Assembly: GCA_029959195.1 (NCBI GenBank)
Contig: CP114120.1
Coordinates: 868,001 to 932,000, forward strand
Direction: 5' to 3'
Source: Dictyophora rubrovolvata
Lineage: Eukaryota; Basidiomycota; Agaricomycetes; Phallales; Phallaceae
Length of the DNA stretch: 64,000 nucleotides
The position numbers were made by a program, and so were the translations under genes. The notes under the pieces were generated by a model. That model was not told the DNA's origin. It worked only from the letters and a program-made list of their open reading frames with translations, and made no database searches. Every line of letters begins with the position of its first letter. Position 1 is the stretch's first letter. Shown piece by piece: positions 24,170 through 35,340 of the stretch.

Positions 24170-26702
24170 TCAAGCCCATGGGTTACCTTCATCATACGGC
24201 GAAGTACTGTGCCTCTCAACACTGATAAAAGGTATAGTCGCAGGAGGCTCTGTCATCTGTGCAACCGGTTCATTCGAGTGCTCCCCCACATATCGGACCT
24301 CTCCCAGTCCAGACTCGTCCATCTCTCGTTCCTCTATGTCCGCATCGTTATTCACGTCGTCTTCATCTTCTTCCTCTCGATACACTCGTCTCAACGCACG
24401 AGTCCCACCAGGCTGCCCACGAACAGCCGGTTCTCCTCGCAGTCTCTCCCGCTGCAATCGCTCGACCTCAGCATCCCGGTCTTCCACAACAAGATCAACC
24501 GCATCAGGTGCAACCACCTTGTATCGAGGTGAAGACGATGAGGGTGTCCCCGATCCCAGCCCCCCAGCTTTCAATGACGACGACCGTGATCTTGGTTGCG
24601 GGGAATTTCGAACACGCTCCACATTCACGTTACGCGGAGACGAAGACGAAGACGCAACGGGCGATTTCCCTTGTCGACTCTTCGTTAGTCCTTTCCCCTT
24701 TTGGTAGTCCAACTCCACACCATCCGCCACTACATCCGGAATATGACGACTCTCAAAGTCAATCAGGTTTCCTCGATTCTCGAAGTCAGGCGGATTCCCT
24801 TCGTCGCTTGATACAAGGCCCAGTCCACTCGTAGTCGCCATATCCCGCGTCCCCGTCGCTCCATATCCTTGATTTACATCCGAACCGCCGCCTCTTCTCG
24901 CCTTCGCAATGCTCTGGCTCGACTCCCCACGGACTGCCTTTCCTTTCGCTCTCGCCTTCTTCTGGCCAGGTAAATGTGGGTAAGGATTACGCGTGGGTGA
25001 AAAGTACGCAGCTCGTTGGTTACTAAGTATCCGCTCTTCCTCTTCCCACATCGCCCGCCTGGCATTTTCCCCGCTAACATCCACACACGGATAATTATAA
25101 TCTCCAAACAAATACGATCGAGACTGTTCGTATAATTCATCCTCGCTCGAATGCGGATCACTACACGTTAAACTGTATTCGTCGTCCCCGTTATTATTAT
25201 GATTATCGTTCATCTCATCTCTCACGACGGAGCGAGCTTGCCCCTCCAATAGAGGCGCGTAAGCCTCTTCTTCGTCCCCCGTAATCCGGTTCCGTGCACG
25301 ATCGGCAACACCAGCACCACCATTCCTTTTGACACCCGCTTCGATAGACGTTTCTTGATCCGGCATAGGCAACCAGTACTTTTGTCGCCCACCTTGAGCA
25401 TATCGCAAACCCGCGCGAATTCGACGATCAAGACCCGCTCCTTGGTGGATTTTGCCCTCTGCAGGCTCGAACTCGCGATAAGCCATTCCTTCCCCGTGTA
25501 AAGTAGCTTTGGTGTCCAATACCACGTCTTTGATACCGAACGCGTCGCGCATGGCATAGCGAAGTTGCATTCGTGCAGCGTATTGTACTTTGTCGTCAAT
25601 ATAATCGGTATGCGAGAAGGCGTACATGTGCGCGACCGCAAATATAGGCATTTCCAGACAGATGAGAAGGTCGGTTAACCCCAGAGATATATACGTAGCT
25701 AATAAATAAAAATGAGACTCTACAATACCTCGTTGAAGGCTCATTCATACCTTCGGTGTAAGGTCCGAGACTTTTAATCAGTCCAGCCGCAACAAACACG
25801 GAAATGCAGAAAGACTGCCAGAATGAGAAGAAGAGAATTCCTTTAACGCAAAGGAACTTGGGCATAGGTCGGTACGGCTGCAAGTCATCGTTTATAACAA
25901 CCCATAACATGGCAAGACAATATAAAGCAACGCAAATGGAAATATTATACACCTATTCATTTATGTAAGGCCCTCTTTAAATATATCAACAAGTTGAAAA
26001 TAGGTTGCGCGAGCACGTACAATCGACACATAGAGATATCCTGAACCGGCTTTGAGGTCACCTTCGTCGTATTTCCCGAGCGCTTTCAAGAAAATGGTGA
26101 CAGCAGCCAACAAAGGTTTTACTTGAACATATTCTATTATTGCATGCCCAGTTAATGAAACGCGCAATATATGACTAGCGACTCAACCGAATATAACTCA
26201 CGTAAAATACCACGTTTGAGCCATAGATAGGTATAAGGATCTGAAGCATCCAGTTCGCGCTTGAACAGATTGAGAGGGAATAAAGGATGCACGGGAAGAC
26301 GACCGTGTAGTAAGCTGAGAAGGGAACGCTCGCCTCCAAGATACCCGATCAACAGTTGAAAGAAAACGTAGATCACAAAGGCTTCGTAGACGTCGCGTAC
26401 GGCGTCGATAAAAAAGGCTGCTTGAAGGGAGAAAAGGGATATATAAGACGCAATGCCGTATATAGGGATCATAATCATTATTCGAATGACCATCCTGACA
26501 AAAAAATAATAAACTAAGACTTATATTGAATAACGAATGACACGCAAAACACAAACCGTTGTAAAAGAGGCTTGCGATAATTCTTGAGGTGAAAGTAGAT
26601 CGAACAGAAGGATACTAATGTTGCCACAGCCGTAGCAACTCCAGCACATGCTAGTAATGTAGGATTGAGTGCCGTTCCCGCCCCATCGCCCAGGGGAGAC
26701 AT
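24170..26702 (-). CDS. DUF300/TMEM184 (organic solute transporter alpha-like) membrane protein
   Basis: Seven-helix membrane protein of the DUF300 family (TMEM184, LAZ1, Ost-alpha), found on the plasma or vacuolar membrane, with an incompletely defined transport role. From the ATG at 26702 (MSPLGDGAGTALNPTLLACA) the exons show FCSIYFHLKNYRKPLLQR, MIPIYGIASYISLFSLQAA, DAVRDVYEAFVIYVFFQLL, YLGGERSLLSLLHGR, DASDPYTYLWLKRGIL, KPLLAAVTIFLKALGKYDEG, PKFLCVKGILFFSFWQSF and LGLTDLLICLEMPIFAVAHM, all hallmark motifs. The last exon adds a cytosolic tail of some 350 residues rich in Asp/Glu/Ser/Arg (stop at 24170), disordered and poorly conserved. An in-frame ATG at 26810 would add 36 residues, but homologues favour 26702. 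It is divergent from the SNARE gene, with only 164 bases between starts. Confidence 0.9.
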
Positions 26703-26866
26703 TTTGAAAAGTTCGTTGTCGTCGGCGGCGCCGGTGAAGCCTGAGAGTGCTAGTGAGCGGGCGCGGTTATGGGTGCTTGTGGGCTGGGTGACGACCGCGA
26801 TCAAGGACACCGGTCACACACACCTGCGTCGGCTAGTCAATAATCCCCAAGCACTCCCCTTTTCCA
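26703..26866. promoter_or_regulatory. Shared divergent promoter, DUF300 gene and Qc-SNARE gene
   Basis: Only 164 bases separate the two start codons, so both genes must share promoter DNA. No TATA box is obvious. If the DUF300 gene used the upstream ATG at 26810, the gap would shrink to 56 bases. Confidence 0.5.
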
Positions 26867-27768
26867 ATGTCCACGACGACACTACCAAAACTAACATCAC
26901 TATCGACACAGACGTTAACTCTCGTTTACGAGAGACAGAGACTTCAAACGCTGTCGTCGTCCGTTGCACTTCCCACCTCGTCTTTGACTCAAATCACGCG
27001 AAATTTCACGCAGCTGCGCACTGGTATTTATGCATTGGAGGAAGCAAATGGGAATTTGGATGCGGCAAATTCGTTAAGACAGCAATATGAGAAAATGAGA
27101 GGCATGTTGGGTGCCGAGAAAGAGCTGGTTGAAGCGTGAGTTCGTCCGATAAGGTTTCTTGACAAACATGTGGCGAGCTTTGCTGTTATTTATATATATA
27201 TATATATATATATAGTCTGGAAGAACGAAAAACACAAGTCGTTGAAGAATCATCTCCTGAAGTTGATCCTATGACTGTTCCTTACAAAGACGATCCCGAT
27301 ATCTCTAAACCATATGTGGATGCTGAACCGGACGCACCTTTCGATGCAGCGAATGAACTGGAAGGCCAACATCTATTGATGCAAGGTTAGAATGCTTTCT
27401 TTTCTAGAATCAAGTCTCCTATCTAATATATCAAAAAGAACAAGATACCCGACTGGAAGCACTACATACTTCAATTTCAAGACAGCATTCCATCTCACAA
27501 GAGCTTTCTTCCGAGTTAGATACTCAAGCTGGTTTACTGGACCAACTAGACACAGAACTGGACGAAACAACATCTCGCCTTGGCCGCGCGCGGAAGGCAT
27601 TGGATAAATTTAGCCGAAGCATGGCAGGAAATGGTATGTTGAAAAAATTTTTCCTAGAGTGATTCATTTTATTCAATGTAAAAAATCTGAAACAATGCAG
27701 GTTCGACATACACCATCGCCGCCCTCATTTTGATTCTACTCCTTCTCATTATCATTTTCAAAACCTAA
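26867..27768 (+). CDS. Qc-SNARE of the Syn8/syntaxin-8 type
   Basis: Tail-anchored SNARE that acts in membrane fusion on the endosomal/vacuolar route. Four exons (26867-27135, 27216-27385, 27439-27633, 27701-27768) give 233 residues. The N-terminal half is helical (LVYERQRLQTLSSS, LRQQYEKMRGMLGAEKELVE). The SNARE motif starts at EQDTRLEALHTSISRQHSI and continues ELSSELDTQAGLLDQLDTEL, where the Gln of DTQ is the expected zero-layer residue. It ends in a basic stretch and the anchor TYTIAALILILLLLIIIFKT. The pattern of Arg/Gln positions and the very short lumenal end match fungal Syn8/Fsv1 proteins better than Vam7 or Tlg1. Intron 1 ends in a long TA repeat. Confidence 0.88.
27190..27214 (+). 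repeat. (TA)n microsatellite at a 3' splice site
   Basis: About a dozen TA units form the 3' end of intron 1 of the SNARE gene and run directly into the TATAG acceptor at 27215, replacing the usual pyrimidine tract. The length is likely to vary between strains. Confidence 0.85.
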
Positions 27769-28393
27769 CGAAAGGAGCGTTTGATGAAATCTTTCTTGGT
27801 CGCAAGACTCTCTTCTCATCATCAAACCCTACGTATACCAATAACACTACTAAAACGCATTCTAATGTTTCATTTAATTTCTCTTCTTATTTATTCTGCG
27901 CATTTTAATACTACAAATATCTTTAGTTATTGGTATTGTATAACAGCGATCGATATTTATATTGGACATCTGGGTGGTTTGAGAGAGAGAGAGACCGGCT
28001 TTTCCCCTCAGCATTGACACAAACGACAAACATATTTCCCAACTTTTCCAGACACTCGATACCTGGCTGGAGTTTATTTTTCACAGGCTACAACTTGGCT
28101 TATCCTGCCCTCTGACAATGTACTGGTCGTGTTTCACTTTGTCATGTACTTTCCTGCGATCGGGGAAAAAAGGGCTTGTATCGAGAAACCTGCGATTTAT
28201 ATATATCTGTATGCATCGCAAATGACAGAATGGCACACAATACAACAAATTTAATCGACAAAGAATCATATGAAATCGCAACATGAAACCTAATAGCTTG
28301 TAACGGGGCTGTAGATGTCAGGAGAATCTTTTCAGTTAGTTTAATATAATGAATAAAAACTAAAAATCGATCGTACAGTCCTTAAAATTGTCA
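27769..28393. other. 3' flanks between SNARE gene and secreted-peptide gene 1
   Basis: Convergent intergenic DNA, AT-rich, with a short GA repeat near 27980-27993. No gene was recognised. The stretch near 28340-28380 (taaaaactaaaaatcgatcg, with the preceding bases) is repeated near 28755-28775 in the second peptide gene, so it belongs to the duplicated unit. Confidence 0.5.
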
Positions 28394-28645
28394 TCACGAC
28401 ATTCTACTCAGGCTGACAGGCCAACATTGCAATTTGCTTTGATCGGAATTAGATAACGTGGCAGTATGGACCAAAATAATACTGAAAGAGCCCCGAGGCA
28501 TATGACAAAGTTCTAGAAACTTGATTGCGATTGAGTGTGTATTAATATTATGTACTTACGCTGACTCAGAGGGATCGGCTGAAACAGCTGTCAAACAGAC
28601 AAAAGCTGCGACGATAAAGGCAGTGAGTTGTTTAGAGAACGACAT
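28394..28645 (-). CDS. Small secreted peptide, copy 1
   Basis: Exon 1 (28645-28560) encodes MSFSKQLTAFIVAAFVCLTA followed by VSADPSESA, a textbook secretion signal with likely cleavage after VSA. A perfect GTAAGT donor follows. Splicing to the CTCTTTCAG acceptor (intron 28482-28559, 78 bases) opens a frame to TGA at 28394-28396, a 57-residue precursor containing LQCWPVSLSRMS. Splicing to an earlier AG (47-base intron) would instead give ...GLFQYYFGPYCHVI and stop at 28449. The upstream region has only a degraded TATA (TACATAAA). The close relationship to copy 2 argues that exon 1 is real; the mature part is uncertain. No family is recognised. It is not a typical mating pheromone, since those lack signal peptides. 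Confidence 0.55.
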
Positions 28646-28824
28646 GGTGGAAAGCTTTGGTAGAGGAATAAAGGTCATGCACGGTGCCCCACTAAGTGAA
28701 TTTATGTACAGGAATATCTGCAGTTAGTGTACTAGGCTTAGTACAACATATGTAAACTAAAAATCGATCGCACAGTTTTCGAAATATTCTTCTGACGAGC
28801 CTACCAACCTATTTTGAGTCAGAC

Positions 28825-29033
28825 TTATTCATTGTGGCAAGAGGCCAGGCCGCAACCAATGGTAATGAAACTAAAGAGCCCAGGCATAGGATTTGACATC
28901 AGTGATGAAGTTCTATAATTCATAATTGCGATTGGGTATTATGTACTTACGTTTCAGCGGGAGCGGCCGTAGCTGTTAAACAGACAAAGGCTGCGACGAT
29001 AAAAGCAGTAAGTTGTTTAGCAGAGAACGACAT
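28825..29033 (-). CDS. Small secreted peptide, copy 2
   Basis: Exon 1 (29033-28951) encodes MSFSAKQLTAFIVAAFVCLT then ATAAPAET, nearly identical to copy 1 apart from one inserted Ala and a different pro-segment. GTAAGT opens an intron that most simply ends at CTCTTTAG (80 bases, 28871-28950). Exon 2 then reads FITIGCGLASCHNE and stops at 28825-28827, giving a 42-residue precursor with two cysteines in the mature peptide. An earlier AG would give the same C-terminus with 14 extra residues including NPMPGLF, so the end is robust to the splice choice. The gene has a clear TATA box. This copy looks intact and is probably the active one. Function unknown. Confidence 0.6.
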
Positions 29034-29082
29034 TGGAAGTTTTGATAGGGGGGTGAGGGAAATAATGGCTCTACTTACGGGG

Positions 29083-29090
29083 TTTATATA
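29083..29090 (-). promoter_or_regulatory. TATA box of secreted-peptide gene 2
   Basis: TATATAAA on the minus strand, about 50 bases before the ATG at 29033. The equivalent position in copy 1 reads TACATAAA, a weakened box. Confidence 0.55.
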
Positions 29091-29479
29091 CGCACATGGC
29101 TGTGTGATTCAGCTAATCATAATCCGCCTTCTATGCCACAACTAACTGTAGATGAATCTGGCTTCTTGATCAAACGTACCAAATTATATTTGCAATTTGG
29201 GAAGAAAATCGTTGGAAATTTGTAATTAAATCAGTCCGGCCCCGGGGAAAATGTAATAGAAGTTCAAATTAGCGTTTGATATGAAACGTCGAAGGAGCCA
29301 ACGCAGACCAATATTATACATTATTGAGCCATGCCAGAAAAGACAATGGGCATCGTCTCAATTGTCTTGCACCCACATGGGCCGAAAATTAGTAAGGCGC
29401 ACGTATGCAAGGAGTCTGATTTTTTTCGACCTGTAAAGTTCCATAAACATGAAGTTTGGACCAGCGCCAAGACTTTAAG

Positions 29480-29650
29480 CTTTAAAGCTCTAGGCCTTTA
29501 GCTTTAGCTTTTAGGGTCGGCACTGTACCGTATACGGTTACGGTAGAATGCATACATCTCCCTACCGTATCCCTACCGTACACCAACCTCACCAGAGCTC
29601 CATCGGAAACGGTACGTACCGCCGGCCCGGGTCCATACGGCATACGGACT
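29480..29650. repeat. Cluster of short direct and inverted words
   Basis: The left part contains CTTTAAGCTTTAAAGC and CTTTAGCTTTAGCTTTTAG. The right part carries about eight occurrences of CCGTA or its complement TACGG, several arranged as palindromes (ACCGTATACGGT, CGGTACGTACCG). It may be the end of a foldback/MITE-like element or a protein-binding array; no borders or target duplications were found. Confidence 0.4.
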
Positions 29651-30192
29651 CGTTAAATTGAATAAACACAATATATTGGTAAATCACAGTATCTACTCAC
29701 CTTCTAGCGTCTTCCTAACGATATTATGGCAAGCTGGTTTGAGCTTCTATTTCACCAGCCGCGGATATAGAGCAAGAGAATAGGGGAACGTTGGGATGCG
29801 CTAGATACCCATAAGGACCCAGTCCCGCCGCTAACCCTGCTAGTCGATACGAGCTCCGCTGGACCCTTTGTAGGGTAATCCGGGCTTGTGTCGAACCTAG
29901 GCTCTAGTCAGAATTCATCCGAAGCTTTTCAAAAATATCTCTATGTGTATACAGGAGTCGAAACCGAAACTTCAAAGACACCCAGCTTCGTGTGAGAAGT
30001 CTCCTTATTTGGGATGACCCTGCACCAGTCCCATCAAATTTTGCACGCCCGATTGTCGAGTGTGCACAGGGGTTCCGCTCTTCTGGAAGAAGAAATGAAG
30101 CAATTTCCCTCGAACGCAATCATCCATCGCCCAAAAATTGAGATTGAATCTTCAATTTAAACAGGTATGAAGATTAAAACATTAGGTAAAAA

Positions 30193-33100
30193 TCACTGTT
30201 TCTTTTTCTCTTTTACATCACGCCTCGCCTCAGTACTCACGTCTCGCATAAGCCATTCTCCTAATACACAAATCCCAGCACTCCATACCAGCAACAACGA
30301 TGTAATACAGAAAAACGAAATCGATTGTCCGATCTCTAACCAAGATCCTAAGAACAGAGATGAATCGAGGCTGCGAATTCAGAAAGTGGCACTCACCAGT
30401 GTCGGTAACGTTATAAAAGAAGGCCAGAGTCATGCCTGTAAAACTGTCAAAATCATCCCAAACTCTTCAAAAAACGACATCGACGTACCATCCGTTAGAC
30501 TCATCGCTATGAGAAAGAGTGAGAATGGAGGTAAACTTAGTCTGGAAGTAATATTGGCGAATGCGGCCGCTAAAATGATATATGGAGACACGTTTTTAAA
30601 TATCTAAACAAGTTTGATATCGCTTTGACTGAAAGCTAACTAAGGAACTTACTAATAAAGATGCCATCAGGTATGGATTGAATACGGGAGTAAGACGGTA
30701 AACGGGCTCTAAGTAAAAGGATCTAGGCGAATTGATGTAAGTTTGAGATATTATTCCGCGTCTTACATAGCTGGATGGCTTACGACATAGACGCGACGCT
30801 TTATTTAATTGCTTCAGTAAAGCTTAGAAATGATGTCAGATCGTGACTTACTTTCCCGTTCCAAAAAACACCACCTGGACAAAAAATAAGAAGTATAATG
30901 CAATACGTATATCGTCTATCTGGAGAGACCGAGGTCCAGTGTTGCGCTTCCCATTGCTATACGCTCGTTCCGTCTCTACTCGAAGCCATCCCACCAAGGT
31001 AATGCAAAACGAGACAAAGAATAAACCTTCGACGCTGACCGATAATATAATAAAGCATGGACAAATAGAGAGAAAAAGAGACAGCAGCCGAGAAAACGCG
31101 GTATCGGATTTTGAGTCCTTGTCTTGGGATATATAGGGTATAGCGGGGGATATAACTACACATTCGGGTTAGTTGTATCAGCTTAAGGGCAAACATTGTC
31201 TTACGAAAGCAGAGCCATCCCAAGAACTGGTTAATGAATGGAAGACCTTGCTTGGATTGTAAACTTCGAACCGAAGAAGAGGTTATGAACAACGTCAGAA
31301 GTATCAACGAAGTCTGCACATATGTCATAAAATGAGATGTGCCAATTTAGGACATCGAACTAACCTGAAAAATATACGACCACGTATATCTATTTAAGAT
31401 CCACATGGAACATAACGAGGTAAAAATCATCAATAGTCCTCCTAGAAAGCTGCCAGTCTTGGGGTTAACGATAAAAATTGCCAAAAGGCCGAAGAAGAAT
31501 TTACATTGGTTCTAGAGCTTCAGTCTTCTCGACGCTTAAAAGTGGGAATATGGCAGTGACAACACAAGATATAAACCATGACAGCCATGTAGTCCAAGCT
31601 TGAGCATGTGCCGATTTTTCCCCGCCTTTGGGAATAACGAGTAACGGCAAAATGATGAAGCCCATGCTCCAAACCTGTCTATGCGTATATCCCATCTATG
31701 AATTGGATGAAATACTATTGCTTATTCCACTGTTGCAAAGTCTTACCACCATAGCGAGTAAGGCCATAACAGTAATCATCCCTTTGATGACAAGAGACGT
31801 GGAAAATCTCTCAAATCGGATTTTATCCTTTTGAATCTTGTGGGAGTAGGCTTGGGCCCGTATTAGTATCTCGCTCCAGAAGAAAAGTGGAAAAGCAATG
31901 TAGCCATAATATGTCATGGGACTTTGATGCATTACGAAAAAGATAGACATGAGGGCAAAGATGCCCATGAATATAATCCGGATTATCCAGAGAGAAGTTG
32001 TCGAAGGTTTCACGTCGTGAAGGAATTCTAAACCCTGAAAATTAGGGAGAATTAAGAAGGCATTATATACGGCCCAGCCGATGTACCCTGTTGTGACTAT
32101 AATGCGAATAAGAGTCCTATCATAACTGTAAAGTTTATCAATGACTACTACTTGATTCGGTATAAGTGATAAGACCGACGTTTCTAAGTATCGTAAGCCT
32201 TCTAAAGTCGATTCAATCAAACTTGCAATTTCGCGTCGTGCTTCGTTGTAGGACATTTTTGAAATGAGCGTCTCGATTTTCGATATTCGTGCACCTCCAG
32301 GTGGTTCGTTCGGCTGCAATCCCTTGTGAAGTTTATTAAAAGGTTTGTAAGCTAACGTCCGAGAGGCCTTAAAATCTTGAAGAATGTTAGCAATGGAGGA
32401 TAAGAAACAGATGTGACAGCCTACTGTGTTTGAAACGATAATGTTCTAATATGACCTACAATTTCCAATTTCAGATGAATTTTAGTGGTCTAAAAATTGC
32501 TAAATACTTTTGCATTGACTGCGCTAGCTGCAATGCTGGCGTCTTTATCACTCAAAAAGCCAAGGCGCTCACTGCTGTATATGTCAGGTAAGACACCAAC
32601 AGAATTAACGGGAAACGGCCTTCCCAATAATGCCGCCATCAAGGATGAAATATCAGCTTGGCTAACGTCAAGCGGCTCGACGGGCACACGCCAGGCAAAT
32701 GACGGGGTTTCATTCGAAGAATAAACAGGATCACGGATCCCGGAACCCCAAAGTATTAGGGGGGTACGTGTATTGTCGGGATCTATATTCAGTTAGCGTG
32801 TAGTACTTCGCTACTCGAGTGTCAGCACACCTCCGTCTCCATGATTTCCACGATAAGACATTCCGTGGTCAGCCGTAAAGATGTATGCAGTTCGGGTCTC
32901 GTCGGCTTTATAAAAGGACTTGAACAGAGCTTCCGTTTGTTGCACTATTGAGTCAACATGTATGATATTTTTCATATATTCCTGAGTGACTTCGAATTCT
33001 CAGCGCACAGAGGATAAACAGAAACCACTGACCTCGGAGTGGGGACGGTAAGCATGCCCGGTGGTATCTAAACCCAAAAGATGAAGGAAAAATACCGTAC

Positions 33101-34011
33101 CAGGAGAGCGAAGTTGGGCGTCCAATTTGGAGTCGTAGGTGGCATTATGAAAAAGTTCGGTTAAACGATCTAGTACCCATGTATCAAGTGCGGTGGCATC
33201 TTTTAACAGCATGTAAGTGTAACATATAACGGAAACAACTTTTACGACCTTTTGTGAAGTCTTCCTCATGCTCATCGTATGACCAAGTGAGGACTCGACC
33301 AGGCGTAGCTCCTTTTGCGAACATGGGAAGAATATCCGGAGACCCAAACGAGAATGTGATTTCTGATTGATTGAAGACGGAATCGAAATCAACCTTGGCA
33401 GAAGTAAATTCACGACAAGTATTCCAAGGTTGCTTAAAATCTTACGGGGTTGGTTTTCCAGCCCTATCAAATGAGGGGTTAAGGCGCAAGGTGATGTTAA
33501 ACGCGATGGTAACTAACCTTGGTAACTGCAGAAACATCTTCATACATTCCTGCAATAAGAGCGACGTGACCAGGTCGTGATTCCGTTGGAACGCGGGTGT
33601 GTGAAATGCCAAAAGCTCCTCGCGTTTCGACAACAGAGCGTAAGAAGGGTGCGACTATTTCCGGCGAACTTGGCACGAAAGGGAAAGGATTAAGATTGAA
33701 TAACAGGTCAGCACGTAACCCATCACCTGGATGTCATGAGGAACGTACCAGAAAGATTAGAAGAGTACAGCTCACCGACTATCAATACTAGTCTGTCTGC
33801 CTGGGGTCTTTCGGTACTAAAGTATTGCATTCCATGAACGACTGGGCTGGTGAAGTAACAGTCAAACACGGAAAGGATATAAATCTGTCCTATTAAGCTT
33901 ATGTCGGAAGAGGAAAGGCAAAAACACGACGGTTACCGAATGGAATACCAAACCCAGCAGAAGAAGAAAAGAAACTTCGGAGCGAAGTTTACTGGAGGGT
34001 AATGTAGACAT
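30193..34011 (-). CDS. MCD4: GPI ethanolamine phosphate transferase 1
   Basis: ER membrane enzyme (PIG-N/Mcd4) that adds ethanolamine phosphate to the first mannose of GPI anchor precursors. The N-terminus ([15 protein letters not shown] plus a leucine-rich membrane segment, ATG at 34011) leads through one intron to [18 protein letters not shown] and [16 protein letters not shown]. The catalytic-Thr motif [14 protein letters not shown] follows, then [32 protein letters not shown] and [16 protein letters not shown], the metal-binding motifs of this phosphatase-like fold. Next come [29 protein letters not shown], the PIG-N helical domain with many membrane segments, and the signature [13 protein letters not shown] near the C-terminus, ending in a Lys-rich tail and a TGA at 30193-30195. 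There are more than ten short introns. All motifs seen are intact. Confidence 0.92.
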
Positions 34012-35340
34012 CCTTCTGAGTCTCCTTCAAGAGCAACAGCCTTCTAAATACACGCTTTTCTCAAAAAAAAAAAGTGAACGGATGAACAGCCTTGTTGCTT
34101 GTTGCCAGTCTGAATCCGACACGATGGCGACTTCCGGTACCGGCGTCAGCTGAAGAGTAGAAAATTGAAATGTCGATGAACTTCAGTCTACTTACACTTG
34201 GTTTACGTGTAACTTTCCGTTTTGAGAACACTTTGAGATTTTTTTTTTCGAATCGGATTAAAGTTTTCACGCTCCCTTCAACTGTAACTGTCCTGGGTTT
34301 CATAGACTGCATGGTCCTTCGTTCGGTAGCATGCGTAGACCGTTATTATTCGAATTCTCCAGTGTAGTTTTCACTGTGCATGTCACTCTGACGAGACGTG
34401 GAGTTCACGACGCGGGAGCAATTTTTTTTCTTTTAGAAGTGTACCGGCTTACTATCGCAGCGCGACTCAAGTTCCGAACGGATCTACATTCATCATGGTT
34501 TATTCCTATTCACTAAATCTACCCTTCGTTGGGGAGGTCTTCGGATCCTATATATGAGGTGCGTCATAATAATAAAACTATTTGGTTGACTAAAATTTTT
34601 TATTGACAGTCTATTGAAAAGAAATCACTATCGTGGTTCCAATAGGTGCCAATTAGCATGTTCCCCTGTCGATTTTCATGAAATAACAGTACTACTCCTG
34701 GCTCAAACAAACGGACAGTATTTTTAGAGCAAGTTCTCAGAGCTTCGGGATTCCGTCCCGAATAAGTAATGTTGTCCACCGTATCAATATTCGAGGATGC
34801 GCATCGTGTTGGAAAAGACCACAAATTTGTTGGAGTGGTCAGATGGTTCCGACTTTTTCCCCACTCTTTGCCGTTATTTTCTTGGAAGAAAGCCTTCGTT
34901 ACTATCAAACCTGGGCAGTAGGCATTTGTATAAGGGCTTCAGTCTGTTGCACTTTCAAACCTAGCAGTTGAGTTAATCATTACTGTGTCAGCTTGACGCA
35001 TTTTTAATACAGATCAATATGAATATCAAAGTTTGCATATTCGTACCTGGGGATATGTGATACGGTTGGCCAACTTGGATGCATTGGCGGTCTTGTCAGA
35101 TGATCTATGCAATTGCTCCCGAGGAAGTTTGGGTCACCTAGAAAGTGACTTTATATTTGCATCCCGTTCCATCGAGTGCGTCTTAATTTCTCTTACTAAA
35201 CACTCAATAAGTGCGATATCTCGTGATTTAGTGGTCCGGTAATACTCTTCCCGAAGCTAGCCTTTCCGCCACCTCTCACATTAAGAACATACACATAAAT
35301 TGGCACCCTCAAGATATGACTAGAGACATTTCTTTGCATC
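34012..35340. other. Intergenic stretch between MCD4 and carboxylesterase
   Basis: Contains the MCD4 promoter, an unassigned minus-strand frame at 34600-34908 listed separately, and the promoter of the esterase gene. Nothing else was recognised. Confidence 0.45.
34600..34940 (-). other. Unassigned Cys-containing coding-like frame
   Basis: An open minus-strand frame with protein-like composition: SPYTNAYCPGLIVTKAFF near its start, TNLWSFPTRCASSNIDTVDN, LRTCSKNTVRLFEPGVVLLF, and an end at HDSDFFSIDCQ with the stop at 34600. It has four cysteines and an aromatic-rich, beta-like pattern that could suit a small secreted protein or the last exon of one. No ATG or signal peptide was found upstream in frame and no family is recognised. 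It may be a remnant. Confidence 0.3.

Larger units (their letters stand above)
29034..30192. other. Intergenic stretch with ACCGTA-rich segment
   Basis: No gene recognised. The stretch 29480-29520 repeats CTTTA/GCTTTA blocks, and 29527-29650 has many direct and inverted copies of a short (c)taccgta/tacggta word. The rest is plain intergenic DNA, including the 3' flank of MCD4. Confidence 0.5.

Noticed and set aside
24259-24834. Long plus-strand frames opposite the DUF300 gene tail
   Set aside because: Shadows of the low-complexity coding tail on the other strand; no independent start context or conservation.
28449-28560. CaaX-like end (CHVI) of one splice form of secreted peptide 1, as a mating pheromone
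   Set aside because: Basidiomycete pheromone precursors lack a signal peptide, the first a-position is His, and copy 2 has no CaaX end in any form.
30167-30607. Plus-strand 146-residue frame at the 3' end of MCD4
   Set aside because: Antisense of the last MCD4 exons, which contain the family signature [11 protein letters not shown].
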